A DNA stretch of 43,484 nucleotides from positions 1-43,484 of the forward strand of contig CAAGNV010000064.1 of NCBI GenBank assembly GCA_900771425.1. The letters are read 5' to 3'. The translations under genes and the position numbers were made by a program. Origin of the DNA: Bacteroidaceae bacterium. Its GTDB lineage: Bacteria; Bacteroidota; Bacteroidia; Bacteroidales; Bacteroidaceae. Below, piece by piece: positions 9,155-17,035 of the stretch. Under the pieces are notes generated by a model, which was not told the origin of the DNA, ran no database searches, and was given only the letters and a program-made list of their open reading frames with translations. Within the stretch, counting starts at the first letter, position 1. The number at the start of each line of letters is the position of its first letter.

Positions 9155-9248
9155 CTTCGATGCCGAAGGGACACTGCTTCGATGCCGAAGGTGCACTGCT
9201 TCGATGTTGAAGTTGCACTGCTTCGGAGCCGAAAGTCCACTCCTTCTT
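9155..9248. repeat. Array B: 22-bp tandem dyad units
   Basis: Units start at 9155, 9177, 9199, 9221 and 9243 (last partial). Each full unit begins with a dyad (CTTCGATGCCGAAG twice, CTTCGATGTTGAAG, then CTTCGGAGCCGAAAG) and ends with a spacer close to CACTG. Arm changes in the fourth unit keep pairing (TTCGG with CCGAA). It lies between the regulator terminator and the promoter of the sigma factor at 9395. Confidence 0.85.
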
Positions 9249-9349
9249 TAGAACACATGAGGATTCGATTATACACCGATTTGCTGCACTTGTGCAATAA
9301 GAGTACACAACCAGACATTCCAGATTCTACAAAAACCGAAAAAAAGCAT

Positions 9350-9357
9350 TAACTTTG
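9350..9357 (+). promoter_or_regulatory. -7 element upstream of the ECF sigma gene
   Basis: TAACTTTG fits TAnnTTTG and lies 38 bp before the start codon. There is no clear TTTG at -33. Confidence 0.45.
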
Positions 9358-9394
9358 CGTAGCAATTCGTATTTGCAGTCGTATATACAGATAG

Positions 9395-9922
9395 ATGAAC
9401 AGGAAAAGATACATATCGTTAGCACAAGACTTCCGCCGTATTGCGACGGAGGAGGCTGGTAGGTATCTTCATGATTGTGACGATGTTGAGGACATCGTAC
9501 AGGAGGTATTGCTGAAGATGTGGGAGAGGTGTGACGAGTTGAAGGACAGCGTGCCGATGCTGCGTACATACATACGAGCCCTGACGCACAACCTATGCAT
9601 CGACCGGCTGCGTCAACGGCAGCGGCATCCTATGCTGAGGATTGAGCCAGGTGCTGACGAGGGCAGCGGCATGGGCTTACATGCCCAAACTGACGACACG
9701 CCGCAGCGCAGGATTGAGGACACAGAGGCACAGACACTCTACCTGAAGGCACTCGACCGACTGCCGTACACATGGAGAATGATACTGCGGATGCGACTGG
9801 AGGAAGATATTCCGTTCAAGGAGATTGCCTCAGTCATCGGAACTACGGAATCGTCGGTCAGAGGAATGCTCTGCAAGGCACGAATGAGATTATTTAACCT
9901 GATAAATAACGAAATGCGATGA
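9395..9922 (+). CDS. ECF-family RNA polymerase sigma factor
   Basis: The 175-residue protein has sigma-70 region 2 (about 10-75, with DDVEDIVQEVLLKMWER and a helix ending LTHNLCIDRLRQR) and region 4 (about 115-170, LPYTWRMILRMRLEED and FKEIASVIGTTESSVRGML). It should direct RNA polymerase to a small regulon under the control of the membrane protein that follows. Its stop overlaps the start of the next gene by four bases (ATGA), so the two are translationally coupled. A second sigma gene of the same type lies at 15144-15647 on the other strand. Confidence 0.93.
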   Translation: MNRKRYISLAQDFRRIATEEAGRYLHDCDDVEDIVQEVLLKMWERCDELKDSVPMLRTYIRALTHNLCIDRLRQRQRHPMLRIEPGADEGSGMGLHAQTDDTPQRRIEDTEAQTLYLKALDRLPYTWRMILRMRLEEDIPFKEIASVIGTTESSVRGMLCKARMRLFNLINNEMR

Positions 9923-10524
9923 AAGAAAGAGAACACATACAACAATTGCTCGACCGCTACATGAAGGCCGAGACGACAGAAGCCGAAGAACGTACCTTGG
10001 CCGAGTACTTCAGTTCGCACGACGTCATCCCGAAGGAATGGATGGCTTATCAGGTCATGTTCTGCGGTGCACGGCAGCAAGTAGCCGGCAAGCCAACCAA
10101 CACACGCCGTGCGCCATGGTGGGCAGGCATAGCTGCAGCCATTGCTGCCACACTGCTGATATTCCTTCGGCCGCCTGAGTCGGCAGAACAATCGGGTACA
10201 GGCATCGACGGACATCGCATGAAGGCTCAGACAGAACAAGTTAAGCAAAATGTCCAGAAACACATGCCAGTCGATGAATCCGTGGTTGCCATACAGCGGC
10301 CACCTATTGCACAGACCCAGAACGATGCCGACGAAGAAGTATATGACCAGTCGGATCTCACGACCATCGATGAGATGTTTGGCATCACGGAGAAGAAAGA
10401 CCCGCTGGACGATTACAACCGCCTGTACAAGAAGCTGAAAGAAGAATGCGACCGTGCATTTCAGGAAAAGGAAATAGCGGTAGCTGACAACAGAAACAAT
10501 GAAGACTCAGTATTTGATAATTAG
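9919..10524 (+). CDS. Probable anti-sigma factor, single-pass membrane protein
   Basis: The 201-residue product has a cytoplasmic N-terminus with IQQLLDRYMKAETTEAEE and YFSSHDVIP, one membrane span at about 68-86 (WAGIAAAIAATLLIFL) and a polar periplasmic tail. The N-terminal pattern closely matches the protein encoded after the other ECF sigma gene (14626-15138). Position directly after, and overlapping, a sigma gene supports an anti-sigma role. The usual zinc-binding His/Cys motif of ZAS-type anti-sigma factors is not seen. The downstream gene starts six bases past its stop. Confidence 0.7.
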   Translation: MKEREHIQQLLDRYMKAETTEAEERTLAEYFSSHDVIPKEWMAYQVMFCGARQQVAGKPTNTRRAPWWAGIAAAIAATLLIFLRPPESAEQSGTGIDGHRMKAQTEQVKQNVQKHMPVDESVVAIQRPPIAQTQNDADEEVYDQSDLTTIDEMFGITEKKDPLDDYNRLYKKLKEECDRAFQEKEIAVADNRNNEDSVFDN

Positions 10525-10529
10525 AATTT

Positions 10530-12431
10530 ATGAAACGATATCTTTTTTCTACAATAATGTGCATGCTGTCACTTGCCACATACTCGCAGAAGGACAGCGA
10601 ACTATATAAGTTTATGATGCATCTGAACGAGACATACCCAGAGTGCGTCTCAACAACTATTTTGGATGACTCACATGAAAGCTATTCTTGGTACTATGTC
10701 TATCGGTCGGGAGCAAACACACTTGATGACCAAATCCTAATGCTACAGCTCCGTGACTCCATCGAACAGGTACTGAACGATAATGCCAATCGTGCTTCAA
10801 GCTTCTATCATACACAGAAATCAAACGGAACCAGCGACACTATACGGTACACGCTGCAAATGAACGCTTCCGACAATGCTATTCAAGCCGAAAAGGCAAA
10901 CGAGTCATTCTCGCTTAACTACCTTCCTGGCAAGGAATATAGCGAACTTTGCATAAACTACTTTCGTGAATGGAAAACTCCCATGACCGACGAACTGGTC
11001 CCCTGCCAGCCGGTAAAAGCCATCTTGGATGACATAGCCGCCACATACGCCATAGAGCAGCACCGGGTGAAGTATGCCTACAACACGAGCATTGACACAC
11101 TCGACAATGATGGCAGTCTCATCGGATACGGCATCGACTCGCTCGGACATAATGTGCGTCATTGCAGCGGAAGCAATCCCAATGTGAAAGAAGGCAGTTG
11201 CAGCGGCAACATGTATGTATTCCCTCATGACAAGTTCGACAGCATACTCGACGAGATTGCCCATCAATTATTCTCCTTCTTACAAACTCAGAGAGGCCGC
11301 AAGTTCGACTATTTGTTTACGAAACCAACGCGGTATCAGATAGGTCTATATGGAGTCGGCAAGCAATTGGACATAATGAGTGCTCATAGTCAAATATTTA
11401 AGCGTCCCCTGCTACCCAAATCCGACAATGGTCTGCAAGGCATCTGGTTCATTCGTGTAAGACCCGACAAATACGGTAATCTTGTAGTCCTCCTCATCGA
11501 CGACATACAGCAAACAGCAGCCTTGCCACTCCACTACGAACATATAATAGCATACGATCACGGGCGTAAAAAACTGCGGGTTGAAGGCGATCCACACACG
11601 GAATACCACTTCGAGACACCCGATGCAGCACGCTTCAGCATCCGGTTCCCAAGCAATCACCGCATGGAATATACAGGGTTCTTTGACGTGAACATAGTTC
11701 GGCAGCAATTACAGGGCGGCAGCGACTTGTGGAACACAATCTATGGCGAAACCACCATGAGCGAAGACTCCGTAGCACTAATCCGCAACAAACTAACCAG
11801 TCACTTTGCCGGCAACATACAACACACAGAAAAGCATACAACCGAGTACGACTCACTACTCATGACCATCTATAAGCCTGACGGCTGGCTGCGGTTAGTA
11901 TTCCAGTTCGGCCGCGACCCGCGAACCACCGACCGCTACCACCTCGACACAAAAGCCATCATGAAAGAGATGCCCAGCACGAAGGAATATCCGAACATAC
12001 CCGAAATCCCAAACATGAGTTGGCTCGACTCTGTCATAGACAGCCTTCAACAGAGGGGCGACACACGCATGTACCCCATTACCTACGAATACGGACAAAA
12101 AGGGAAACCCGAGACCACTGGTACAGTCGGCGGACGGCTCTATGTCGTACAGTCGGCGTCGGAAGAGGACTATGAAGCAAAACAGTTTTTTATCGGGCGG
12201 CAGTACAGCACCTATCTTACACGTCACCACAACCAGACCTTTGACATCATCGATGACTACCGGCTCCACACTACCCTATTCTCCGAGTATCGCCTTGTAC
12301 GCTATGACGACAAAGCACACCAGATACAATTCCTCTTTGTCGATGACGTTGAGGGTAAGTACATGATACCGGAAGAATGGTACCATATCGTCAGTTACAA
12401 ATACGGCAAGAAGAAGTATGTAAAGAAGTAA
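10530..12431 (+). CDS. Secreted protein of unknown function with an internal duplication
   Basis: I do not recognise a family for this 633-residue protein. It has a short signal peptide (about 1-19, ending TYS). Two segments resemble each other: about residues 305-350 (VVLLIDDIQQ, a Pro, HIIAYDHGRKKLRV) and the C-terminus, about 590-633 (IQFLFVDDVEG, a Pro, HIVSYKYGKKKYVK). The rest is mixed alpha/beta and polar, with few Cys. It is the third gene of an ECF sigma/anti-sigma operon, so it may be the protein the sigma system controls or senses through; this is inference. Its end is followed by array C. Confidence 0.7.
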   Translation: MKRYLFSTIMCMLSLATYSQKDSELYKFMMHLNETYPECVSTTILDDSHESYSWYYVYRSGANTLDDQILMLQLRDSIEQVLNDNANRASSFYHTQKSNGTSDTIRYTLQMNASDNAIQAEKANESFSLNYLPGKEYSELCINYFREWKTPMTDELVPCQPVKAILDDIAATYAIEQHRVKYAYNTSIDTLDNDGSLIGYGIDSLGHNVRHCSGSNPNVKEGSCSGNMYVFPHDKFDSILDEIAHQLFSFLQTQRGRKFDYLFTKPTRYQIGLYGVGKQLDIMSAHSQIFKRPLLPKSDNGLQGIWFIRVRPDKYGNLVVLLIDDIQQTAALPLHYEHIIAYDHGRKKLRVEGDPHTEYHFETPDAARFSIRFPSNHRMEYTGFFDVNIVRQQLQGGSDLWNTIYGETTMSEDSVALIRNKLTSHFAGNIQHTEKHTTEYDSLLMTIYKPDGWLRLVFQFGRDPRTTDRYHLDTKAIMKEMPSTKEYPNIPEIPNMSWLDSVIDSLQQRGDTRMYPITYEYGQKGKPETTGTVGGRLYVVQSASEEDYEAKQFFIGRQYSTYLTRHHNQTFDIIDDYRLHTTLFSEYRLVRYDDKAHQIQFLFVDDVEGKYMIPEEWYHIVSYKYGKKKYVKK

Positions 12432-12450
12432 ACGGGAATAGAAAGCAAGC

Positions 12451-12620
12451 ACAGCGGTCGAAGTGCCGGCTTCTTCGAGTCTGAACGTACATTGCTTCGG
12501 GACTGAACGTACACTGTTTCCTCAATGAGGAAAATAAGTTATTTAAGTAAAGGCATAGCGGTCACTTAAGTAACGCATTCCTGTTATTTAAGTAATAGAG
12601 TATGGTTAGTTAACCCAGCC
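12451..12620. repeat. Array C: 22-bp tandem dyad units with a motif switch
   Basis: Dyads recur at 12473, 12495, 12517, 12539, 12562, 12584 and 12606, a pitch of 22 bp with one 23-bp step. The first two start CTTCG and carry GAACGTACA, the third is the perfect dyad TTTCCTCAATGAGGAAA, and the last four are built on TTAAGTAA or TTAACC. The pitch holds while the sequence changes. The array fills the convergent junction between the genes ending at 12431 (+) and 12610 (-), and its last unit runs into the stop region of the latter. No classical terminator is seen, so the hairpins may serve as one. Confidence 0.75.
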
Positions 12621-13317
12621 TTGAAAATATACGTTTCAAAACATTGGAAATTTTTGCAGTTTTTGTTTTCTTGGTTTTTGAAATCAAGGTTTCTAAGTTC
12701 TTGACGAACACAGCATAATCTTCAGCTTCTATCAGATGATTTCCCCTTTCTACATTCCTTCTTAGGATCTCCTTTTCATAATCCTTAGCTGCTTTCATGG
12801 CATTCTTGTAATCATGATGCATGAAATGGAGAATCGGAAGATTAAAGAACGGCAAATCAAGGAATTTTGTCTGACATTTGCCGTCTTTCAAATCTGCGTA
12901 ATACAAATCCAGATTATTGTATCTGTCAAAGAATGGAAAGATATACTTTTGCAGTTTTTCCTCAAATTCCTTACAGTTTTCTTCCATACTACGTTCTCCT
13001 GTGAAAATGAAGCGTACATCAGAAGTATATTCGTTTAATGTCGTTAGGAAAAAATTGGTTTGGTTGGGATCCAGTATTTGAAACTGATTTGTAAGAGTCG
13101 CAAACAGTTTCCTTATCGGTTCAAATGTGATTACAATTGAAAAATACAAGCTAAAATAAGATTTTCTCCCATAACTTGTAAAACCAACTATCAGTTCATT
13201 TGTAGTAATCTCATTCTGCTTGACAAATAGGATGTGATTCCTATCCTGATCCTTGAAACCATATTTTGCCAATGTCGCAATTAAGGCCTTTTCTACTTCA
13301 CGTCTATAAGTTGCCAT
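12610..13317 (-). CDS. Hypothetical protein, AT-rich gene
   Basis: The 235-residue product starts MATYRREVEKALIATLAKYG and has no signal peptide or membrane span. The C-terminal 35 residues are strongly basic (several Lys-Thr pairs, then KRIFSRLG). The N-terminus, an amphipathic helix followed by KYGFKDQDRNHILFV, is a layout seen in small phage- and island-borne DUF proteins, but I cannot assign a family. Base composition is visibly more AT-rich and codon use less biased than the neighbours, which suggests recent transfer. It stands alone: array C lies at its 3' end and a separate promoter reads the next gene. Confidence 0.7.
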   Translation of the reverse strand: MATYRREVEKALIATLAKYGFKDQDRNHILFVKQNEITTNELIVGFTSYGRKSYFSLYFSIVITFEPIRKLFATLTNQFQILDPNQTNFFLTTLNEYTSDVRFIFTGERSMEENCKEFEEKLQKYIFPFFDRYNNLDLYYADLKDGKCQTKFLDLPFFNLPILHFMHHDYKNAMKAAKDYEKEILRRNVERGNHLIEAEDYAVFVKNLETLISKTKKTKTAKISNVLKRIFSRLG

Positions 13318-13409
13318 ATTACTATATTTTTGATGAACAAAAGTGCTTTTATTCCATTGTCTCTTGTATGCTTTTGGCTTTTGAGGTAACGTGATGACCC
13401 AGGTGGCAA

Positions 13410-14336
13410 TCAGCGTAATCTGAACGTGACAGGAAGGGTTAGTTTCATTCCACCACGGCCATTATCAACAGACTTCCATACATTCTTATCACATTGCTTG
13501 ACTGCATTCACAGCCTCTCTTGAAAACTGCTTTGCGAACTGTTCCTTTACTTGCTTCTGCTCATCAGCACTCAGCCGGTCGATTGACTGGGCAGAGACGT
13601 TAGTTATTGTGCATTTTGCCGGAGATACTTCACTAACATTGCCGTCCTTGTCAACCACGAACGCCACATGCACTTTTCCTTCTGCACCATACTTCACGCA
13701 TTCATCGGGATATTTAACATTCATTGCAATTGCCCTCATCACCGAATTCATAAGTTCCTGCCTGCAAGGCAGCGTAGAACTTAGAGGCAAATCATCTTCC
13801 CTGGCTTGAGGAGCTATCTCACGGAGTTTTGCCTCGAGTTTATCAATCATCACTGTCGAGAGTATTACCTTGCCGTCCTTGCCTATGAGATAATATGACG
13901 GAATCCAATTGAGATGAAAATCCTTAGCCACCTGGCTGTCCCTCATTGTTATTGGTGACAACTGATGCATCCATGCCAATACGCTGTCCTTTTGACATTT
14001 CATCCATGCATCTTCCTTCGTATCAAACGAATAGGCCTTAATGCGAATGCTGTCGGAACAGAATACTCGGTTGATACGTCTCATCTTTGCCATGTCACGG
14101 CGGCAATCACCGCACCACGATGCCCAAAACTCGAGAATCGTAAATTGAGGATAGTCATCATGAATCCAATCACATTGTTTATCACCCTCACCTATCATTA
14201 TAGCAGGTACTTCAGTACCGGGTTGCAACAAGTCCTTTGCATACTGAGCATCCAAGTCTTCCTGCGCTATCACTTTTCCCTGAGTGAACAACAGCAGAAG
14301 GCCGACAATCGATATAACCTTATTCATATTATTCAT
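13410..14336 (-). CDS. TlpA-like thioredoxin fused to a TonB C-terminal domain
   Basis: The 308-residue exported protein has a signal peptide (about 1-25, ending VIA). A redoxin domain follows (about 38-180) with active site WCGDC (Cys75, Cys78) and the cis-proline loop WIPSYYLIG. After a linker with a lone Cys, residues about 195-308 form a TonB C-terminal-type domain (NVKYPDECVKYGAEGKV and VAFVVDKDGNVS, ending LPVTFRLR). Each part is common in Bacteroidetes; the combination is unusual. It probably works in the periplasm as a thiol-disulfide protein with the TonB-like part giving a partner or envelope contact. The start at 14336 fits the promoter at 14357; a start at 14327 is also possible. 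Confidence 0.85.
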   Translation of the reverse strand: MNNMNKVISIVGLLLLFTQGKVIAQEDLDAQYAKDLLQPGTEVPAIMIGEGDKQCDWIHDDYPQFTILEFWASWCGDCRRDMAKMRRINRVFCSDSIRIKAYSFDTKEDAWMKCQKDSVLAWMHQLSPITMRDSQVAKDFHLNWIPSYYLIGKDGKVILSTVMIDKLEAKLREIAPQAREDDLPLSSTLPCRQELMNSVMRAIAMNVKYPDECVKYGAEGKVHVAFVVDKDGNVSEVSPAKCTITNVSAQSIDRLSADEQKQVKEQFAKQFSREAVNAVKQCDKNVWKSVDNGRGGMKLTLPVTFRLR

Positions 14337-14356
14337 TATTAGGATTTATTCAGTCA

Positions 14357-14387
14357 CAAAGGTACGATTTAATATTTGTACCACAAA
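14357..14387 (-). promoter_or_regulatory. Promoter of the thioredoxin/TonB-C gene
   Basis: On the minus strand TTTG (14384-14387), 19 nt, TACCTTTG (14357-14364). This is a good match to the Bacteroidetes consensus, 20 bp from the start codon. Confidence 0.7.
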
Positions 14388-14480
14388 AAGAATGCCCCAT
14401 ATTCTTTATCCTATTCCACAAAATAGTATCTTGTCACAGCCAAGTCATGTTCGCATTATTCATTCTGAAAGCAAAATACA

Positions 14481-14515
14481 AGAAAAGGGCTTCTATCTTA
14501 ACTGATAAAAGCCCT
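14481..14515 (-). terminator. Terminator of the second ECF sigma/anti-sigma operon
   Basis: On the minus strand a 12-bp stem (14504-14515 with 14486-14497, one wobble) with a 6-nt loop is followed by TTTTCTTG. It lies 110 bp past the anti-sigma stop codon. Confidence 0.85.
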
Positions 14516-14625
14516 ATTCTATAAGTTACTTTCGTAACTCGAATGATTGAAAGTTTTGAGAGAATTGAAACTTCACAGTTTCGTTCTTTCCGGTTTTAGT
14601 TAAAGCATATAAAAGAAAATGATTG

Positions 14626-15138
14626 TTATTCCATTATTTCCGACTGGTCGTCTATCACCTGCATAGTCTTTACCGAGTCGGCCTTTGCCATTGCAGCCGA
14701 TTGGTTTTGATCTATGACCTTGATAGTTGCCATGATGTCGTCAGTGCGTGTATATGTGTCAGCAACAACAGGTGCTCCAGACACATCTTTCACTGAGTTT
14801 TCGCGCATAGCACGTTCTGCAACATTTCCGATTGTCAGAGCCATTGCTACGACTGCAGCCGCCTTCATCACTGGTGCAATACGCTGTGTGAGAGTGATGA
14901 CCTTTGCTTCCGCAACAGGTTCTTCCTCTACCAAGTCCATCATCTTCTGCTTGAAACTATCGTTCAGGCACTCAGCCTTCGACTGGTTTTCATAAGCAAA
15001 GAGTTCGGCATATTGGTTCAGATGAGCGGGTACATTGCCTTGGCTGAAGAAGGAGTGCAGAATCTGTTCCTCTTCCAGCGTTGTCTCGCATTGCCAATAG
15101 CGTTCGAGAAGTTGTTCAATGTACTTGTAATCTAACAT
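14626..15138 (-). CDS. Probable anti-sigma factor (second pair)
   Basis: I chose the ATG at 15138 (MLDYKYIEQLLERYWQCETT), five bases past the sigma stop codon; an earlier ATG at 15165 would overlap the sigma gene. The 170-residue product repeats the pattern of the 9919-10524 protein: IEQLLERY, ETT, EEE, FFSQGNVP, then a hydrophobic stretch at about 82-100 (APVMKAAAVVAMALTIG). That stretch is weaker than a standard membrane span. The tail is polar and Asp/Gln/Met-rich. Gene order supports control of the sigma factor; no direct functional motif is seen. Confidence 0.7.
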   Translation of the reverse strand: MLDYKYIEQLLERYWQCETTLEEEQILHSFFSQGNVPAHLNQYAELFAYENQSKAECLNDSFKQKMMDLVEEEPVAEAKVITLTQRIAPVMKAAAVVAMALTIGNVAERAMRENSVKDVSGAPVVADTYTRTDDIMATIKVIDQNQSAAMAKADSVKTMQVIDDQSEIME

Positions 15139-15143
15139 ATTGC

Positions 15144-15647
15144 TTATTGTTTTGTACCGAGGCATTGTTGTTTCAGCGTCTGTCTTGCCCTAAAGAGCGA
15201 TACTTTGACGTCTGCGACCGTCATGCCAGTGATATCGGCTATTTCTTGATAGTTTTTACCTTCGATGTCGCGTAGTTGAATGACTGTGCGTTGCTTCTCA
15301 GGTAGTTGTTGAATGATTCTTCCGACCTGCTCGTGTTTTTGCTGAACTATGAGTTGCTCGTCGGGAGTCTTATCGTTGTTCAGTCGGTCATGGACTGCTT
15401 CGTCGAGAGAGATGTTTTGGTTTTCGAACCGTTCCTTATGGTCGAGTGCCAAGTTGCGGCAGATAGTCAGAGCGTATGTGCTGAGATTGTTGATTTCGCC
15501 AAGTCGGTCACGCCCTTCCCAGAGTCGAATCAGTGTGTCCTGAACGATGTCTTCTGCCTCTTGCCGGTTGCATGTAATGCGCAACGCCAGGCGGAAGATT
15601 GCATCTCCGAGTGGGAGTATGTCGTTCTTGAAACTGATTTCTTTCAT
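15144..15647 (-). CDS. ECF-family RNA polymerase sigma factor (second pair)
   Basis: The 167-residue protein has sigma region 2 (about 12-75, RQEAEDIVQDTLIRLWEGRD and ALTICRNLALDHK) and region 4 (about 105-160, LPEKQRTVIQLRDIEG and YQEIADITGMTVADVKVSL). It lies downstream of argB but is separated by a 71-bp spacer with its own candidate promoter and an inverted repeat. The probable anti-sigma gene follows five bases later. Confidence 0.93.
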   Translation of the reverse strand: MKEISFKNDILPLGDAIFRLALRITCNRQEAEDIVQDTLIRLWEGRDRLGEINNLSTYALTICRNLALDHKERFENQNISLDEAVHDRLNNDKTPDEQLIVQQKHEQVGRIIQQLPEKQRTVIQLRDIEGKNYQEIADITGMTVADVKVSLFRARQTLKQQCLGTKQ

Positions 15648-15665
15648 CTGTCTCTATAATTAAGA

Positions 15666-15698
15666 CGGATGAGCTGCAAGAAAGTTACAGTTCATCCG
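15666..15698 (-). terminator. Weak inverted repeat after argB
   Basis: CGGATGAACTG and CAGCTCATCCG on the minus strand pair over 11 bp with one mismatch, followed by TCTTAATT. It may end the topA-aroK-argB transcript or control the sigma gene; it overlaps the candidate sigma promoter. Confidence 0.4.
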
Positions 15699-15711
15699 AA
15701 TTATTTTTCAA
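15680..15711 (-). promoter_or_regulatory. Candidate promoter of the second ECF sigma gene
   Basis: On the minus strand TTG (15709-15711), 21 nt, TAACTTTC (15680-15687). The last base departs from TAnnTTTG, and the site sits inside the inverted repeat at 15666-15698. Confidence 0.35.
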
Positions 15712-15718
15712 TTATTTT

Positions 15719-16492
15719 TTAATTCTTTGTTATTCTGGTACCTGCGTCCTTACCAATTGCGTCGGCTTTGGTTATGACTACCTGTTTTACTCCTGCATTG
15801 ATAGCATCGAAGGAATTCTGTAACTTTGGTATCATGCCACCTTGAATGATGCCTTCGTCCTTAAGCCGCAGGAAGTCGTCGAAGGAGATGTGAGGAATGA
15901 CGCTATTGTCATCGTTTTCGTCGCGCAGCACTCCAGCCTTCTCGAAGCAATACATGAGTGTCACGTCGAAATAAGGCGTGAGAGCCTTCGCAACCTCACC
16001 TGCAATAGTGTCGGCATTGGTATTGAGCATCGAGCCCTGTCCGTCGTGGGTGAGGGGAGCCATGACTGGCACGATGTCGCGGCTGATGATGTCGGCGAGT
16101 TGCTTGCCGTCAACGCAATCGACATCTCCTACGAAACCGAAGTCGATGGGGGTTGCAGGTCGCCGGTGTGAACGGATAACGTTCATGTCGGCACCTGTAA
16201 GTCCCATTGCATTGATGCCTCGCGCTTGGAGTTGAGCCACGATATTCTTGTTGACCAATCCACCATAGACCATTGTTACGACCTGCAGCATATCTTCGTC
16301 AGTGACACGTCGGCCGTCTATCATCTTGGTTTCGATGCCCAGCCGTGTAGCCATCTGTGTGGCGCTGCGACCTCCGCCGTGTACGAGCAATTTGTTGCCT
16401 GGTATGGTTGAGAAGTCATCAAGCAACTGTCCGAGCGTGTCGGGCTGTTCTACTATCTTGCCTCCTACTTTGATTATTGTCAGTTTGTTCAT
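15719..16492 (-). CDS. argB: Acetylglutamate (N-acylglutamate) kinase
   Basis: The 257-residue amino-acid kinase phosphorylates N-acylglutamate in arginine synthesis. Visible motifs are the N-terminal IIKVGGKI, the substrate/phosphate loop LLVHGGGRSATQM, RRVTDEDMLQVV, GLTGADMN and the nucleotide-binding end GIIQGGMIPKLQNS. Length is normal for the family. In Bacteroides relatives the pathway is known to run on N-succinyl rather than N-acetyl intermediates, so the true substrate here may be N-succinylglutamate; the sequence does not decide this. The start overlaps the aroK stop by four bases (ATGA), so it is coupled to aroK. Confidence 0.95.
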   Translation of the reverse strand: MNKLTIIKVGGKIVEQPDTLGQLLDDFSTIPGNKLLVHGGGRSATQMATRLGIETKMIDGRRVTDEDMLQVVTMVYGGLVNKNIVAQLQARGINAMGLTGADMNVIRSHRRPATPIDFGFVGDVDCVDGKQLADIISRDIVPVMAPLTHDGQGSMLNTNADTIAGEVAKALTPYFDVTLMYCFEKAGVLRDENDDNSVIPHISFDDFLRLKDEGIIQGGMIPKLQNSFDAINAGVKQVVITKADAIGKDAGTRITKN

Positions 16493-17019
16493 TGTGCCGT
16501 CAGTTGTTTTATTTGTTCTACGTATGCGTCAATCTCTTCCTGCAGGTGGATGGTCTCGATATGCAGTATATGGTTTGCCTTCAGATAATAAGGTTCGCGC
16601 TTTAGCAATGCGTCGTTGATGAAACCGACGAGTTCCTCATCGCTCTTGCCTTCCAACAGAGGGCGTTTGGTGTTGCTTATATGGATATGTTCTATGAGCG
16701 TGTTGACCGATGCCTTAATATATACGGTTTCGGTATTGGCATTGAGATAATCCATATTGTCGAAGAAACAAGGCGTGCCGCCACCTACGGCGATGACATT
16801 GTCCTGAAACTCTGCCACCTCGTGCAGCATATTGCGCTCAATCTGTCGGAAACCGTCTTCACCTCTTTCGGCAAAGATGTCGGCGACGGTCTTGTGATAC
16901 CGCGCCTCTATATACCAGTCGAGGTCACAGAAGTCGCGCCCGAGATTGCTTGCCAGAGCCTTGCCCAGGGTGGTTTTGCCAGCCCCCATGTAACCTATGA
17001 GAACGATTAACTTGCCCAT
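16489..17019 (-). CDS. aroK: Shikimate kinase
   Basis: I chose the ATG at 17019 (MGKLIVLIGYMGAGKTTLGK). The longer frame to 17190 would run back into topA and adds residues unlike the family. The resulting 176 residues fit shikimate kinases. The Walker A loop is GYMGAGKTT, the shikimate-binding region contains DLDWYIE and FRQIERNML, the second glycine motif is AVGGGTPCF, and the LID region contains RPLLEGKSDEEL. It phosphorylates shikimate in aromatic amino-acid synthesis. It lies 16 bp after topA and overlaps argB, so it is the middle gene of a three-gene operon. Confidence 0.95.
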   Translation of the reverse strand: MGKLIVLIGYMGAGKTTLGKALASNLGRDFCDLDWYIEARYHKTVADIFAERGEDGFRQIERNMLHEVAEFQDNVIAVGGGTPCFFDNMDYLNANTETVYIKASVNTLIEHIHISNTKRPLLEGKSDEELVGFINDALLKREPYYLKANHILHIETIHLQEEIDAYVEQIKQLTAQ

Positions 17020-17035
17020 GTGCGTTCTGTATTGA

